NCBI GenBank assembly: GCA_022843945.1
Contig: JALHMR010000031.1
Coordinates: 1-57,783 of the forward strand
Source: Rhodospirillaceae bacterium
GTDB taxonomy: Bacteria; Pseudomonadota; Alphaproteobacteria; CACIAM-22H2
DNA: 57,783 bases
Direction: 5' to 3'
Every line of letters begins with the position of its first letter. Position 1 is the stretch's first letter. Below are positions 57,316-57,783 of this stretch, one piece after another. The notes below the pieces were generated by a model. That model had not been told where the DNA came from and did not search any database. It saw only the letters and a program-made list of their open reading frames with translations. The position numbers and the translations under genes are program-made.

Positions 57316-57347
57316 AAAGGGCGCTTCCTTGCGGAAGCGCCCTTTTT
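57316..57347. terminator. Strong Rho-independent terminator (bidirectional)
   Basis: 13-bp perfect stem AAAGGGCGCTTCC/GGAAGCGCCCTTT with a TTGC loop. T43-T47 continues as a U-tract on the + strand and the A-run serves the minus strand. It lies between the convergent hypothetical and OmpA-family genes. Confidence 0.92.
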
Positions 57348-57368
57348 GCTGGTCGGCGGTTGCCGCGA

Positions 57369-57783
57369 TTACTGGAGGATGATCTCCACGCGCCGGTTCT
57401 GCGGCTCGCGCACACCATCCGCCGTGGGCACCAGCGGCTCGGCCTCGCCCTTGCCGAGGACGGCGATCTGGTTCTCCGGGATACCGGCGCGGACCAGGGC
57501 AGCCTTCACGGCGTTGGCGCGGCGGATCGACAGCGCCATGTTGTAACGGTCGGGACCCGAGCGGTCGGCATGGCCGGTTGCCGAGATACGGCTGACGTTG
57601 CCGCGCTTGGCGTTGTCGGACGCCTGCTGGATCACGCGGCCGGCTTCGGCCGTGATATCCGAGCTATTGAAGTCGAAGAAGACAAGGTAGGAGCGCTGGA
57701 TCGCCGCGGGGGCGGGAGCGGGGGCCGGGGCCGGCGCGGCCATGGGTGCCGGAGCCGGAGCAGGGGCGGGCGCCGGCGCTGCG
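57369..57783 (-). CDS. OmpA-family peptidoglycan-binding protein, C-terminal part
   Basis: The frame runs off the right window edge, so the N terminus is missing. The visible part is an Ala/Pro-repeat linker (AAPAPAPAPAPAP and similar) then a complete OmpA C-terminal domain: YLVFFDFNSSDITAEAGRVI, ISATGHADRSGPDRYNMALS with the Asp and Arg that bind diaminopimelate, and a final EPQNRRVEIILQ. It anchors an outer-membrane or periplasmic protein to peptidoglycan. The Met at 57743 lies inside the linker and is not a convincing start. Confidence 0.9.
   Translation of the reverse strand, partial: AAPAPAPAPAPAPMAAPAPAPAPAPAAIQRSYLVFFDFNSSDITAEAGRVIQQASDNAKRGNVSRISATGHADRSGPDRYNMALSIRRANAVKAALVRAGIPENQIAVLGKGEAEPLVPTADGVREPQNRRVEIILQ

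Overview
The window is a high-GC (roughly two-thirds G+C by eye) chromosomal segment of an alphaproteobacterium. Three things point there: an NDUFS4-like complex I accessory subunit beside a tRNA gene, an Aap-type general amino-acid transporter, and several TRAP/TTT/NMT1-type uptake systems. A soil or plant-associated Rhodospirillales/Hyphomicrobiales-like bacterium is my best guess, but I cannot name a genus. Both ends cut genes: a Pro/Ala-rich protein on the left and an OmpA-family protein on the right.

Left third (1-15.8 kb) is signalling. A soluble double-PAS chemotaxis receptor is bracketed by two copies of a dispersed palindromic repeat. Then come a lone receiver protein and a six-gene + strand operon: rsbR, rsbS, rsbT, an RsbX-like phosphatase with its own kinase-fold domain, a hybrid histidine kinase with an RsbT-like domain at its N terminus, and a second hybrid kinase. 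This is a stressosome module whose output appears to be phosphorelay rather than sigma-B. It is the most interesting system in the window. A TAXI-type TRAP transporter, a periplasmic MsrA and a sensor hybrid kinase follow.

Middle (15.8-38.3 kb) is mixed metabolism and transport: a tctCBA tripartite tricarboxylate transporter, an Atm1-type ABC exporter, an NCS2 nucleobase permease with an extra C-terminal region, and a thiZXY HMP/thiamine-precursor ABC operon under a clear TPP riboswitch. Next are a membrane-anchored class III cyclase divergent from an HDAC-like deacetylase, an orphan substrate-binding protein, small exported proteins, an O-methyltransferase, tRNA-Pro(TGG), the complex I subunit and tRNA-Arg(TCT). 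A DUF4331 gene lies between the tRNA-Arg 3' end and a diverged copy of that 3' end, as expected of a remnant integration site. Envelope and membrane proteins, a nuclease-like protein and another sensor kinase follow.

Right third (38.4-57.8 kb): a SPINDLY-type O-GlcNAc transferase coupled to a TauE/SafE exporter, metC-hisI, the complete aapJQMP amino-acid transporter (with a 16-bp-period repeat in its upstream region), a translationally coupled cysK-sseA-GNAT sulfur cluster, a Nudix hydrolase, an isolated flgI coupled to a VOC-family gene, a secreted LEA-like 11-residue-repeat protein, and an NrtABD-type ABC transporter in operon with cyanase (cynS), implying cyanate import and detoxification.

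Gene packing is tight, with many ATGA/TGATG overlaps. Only the 2.1-2.6 kb interval exceeds 300 bases without a gene.
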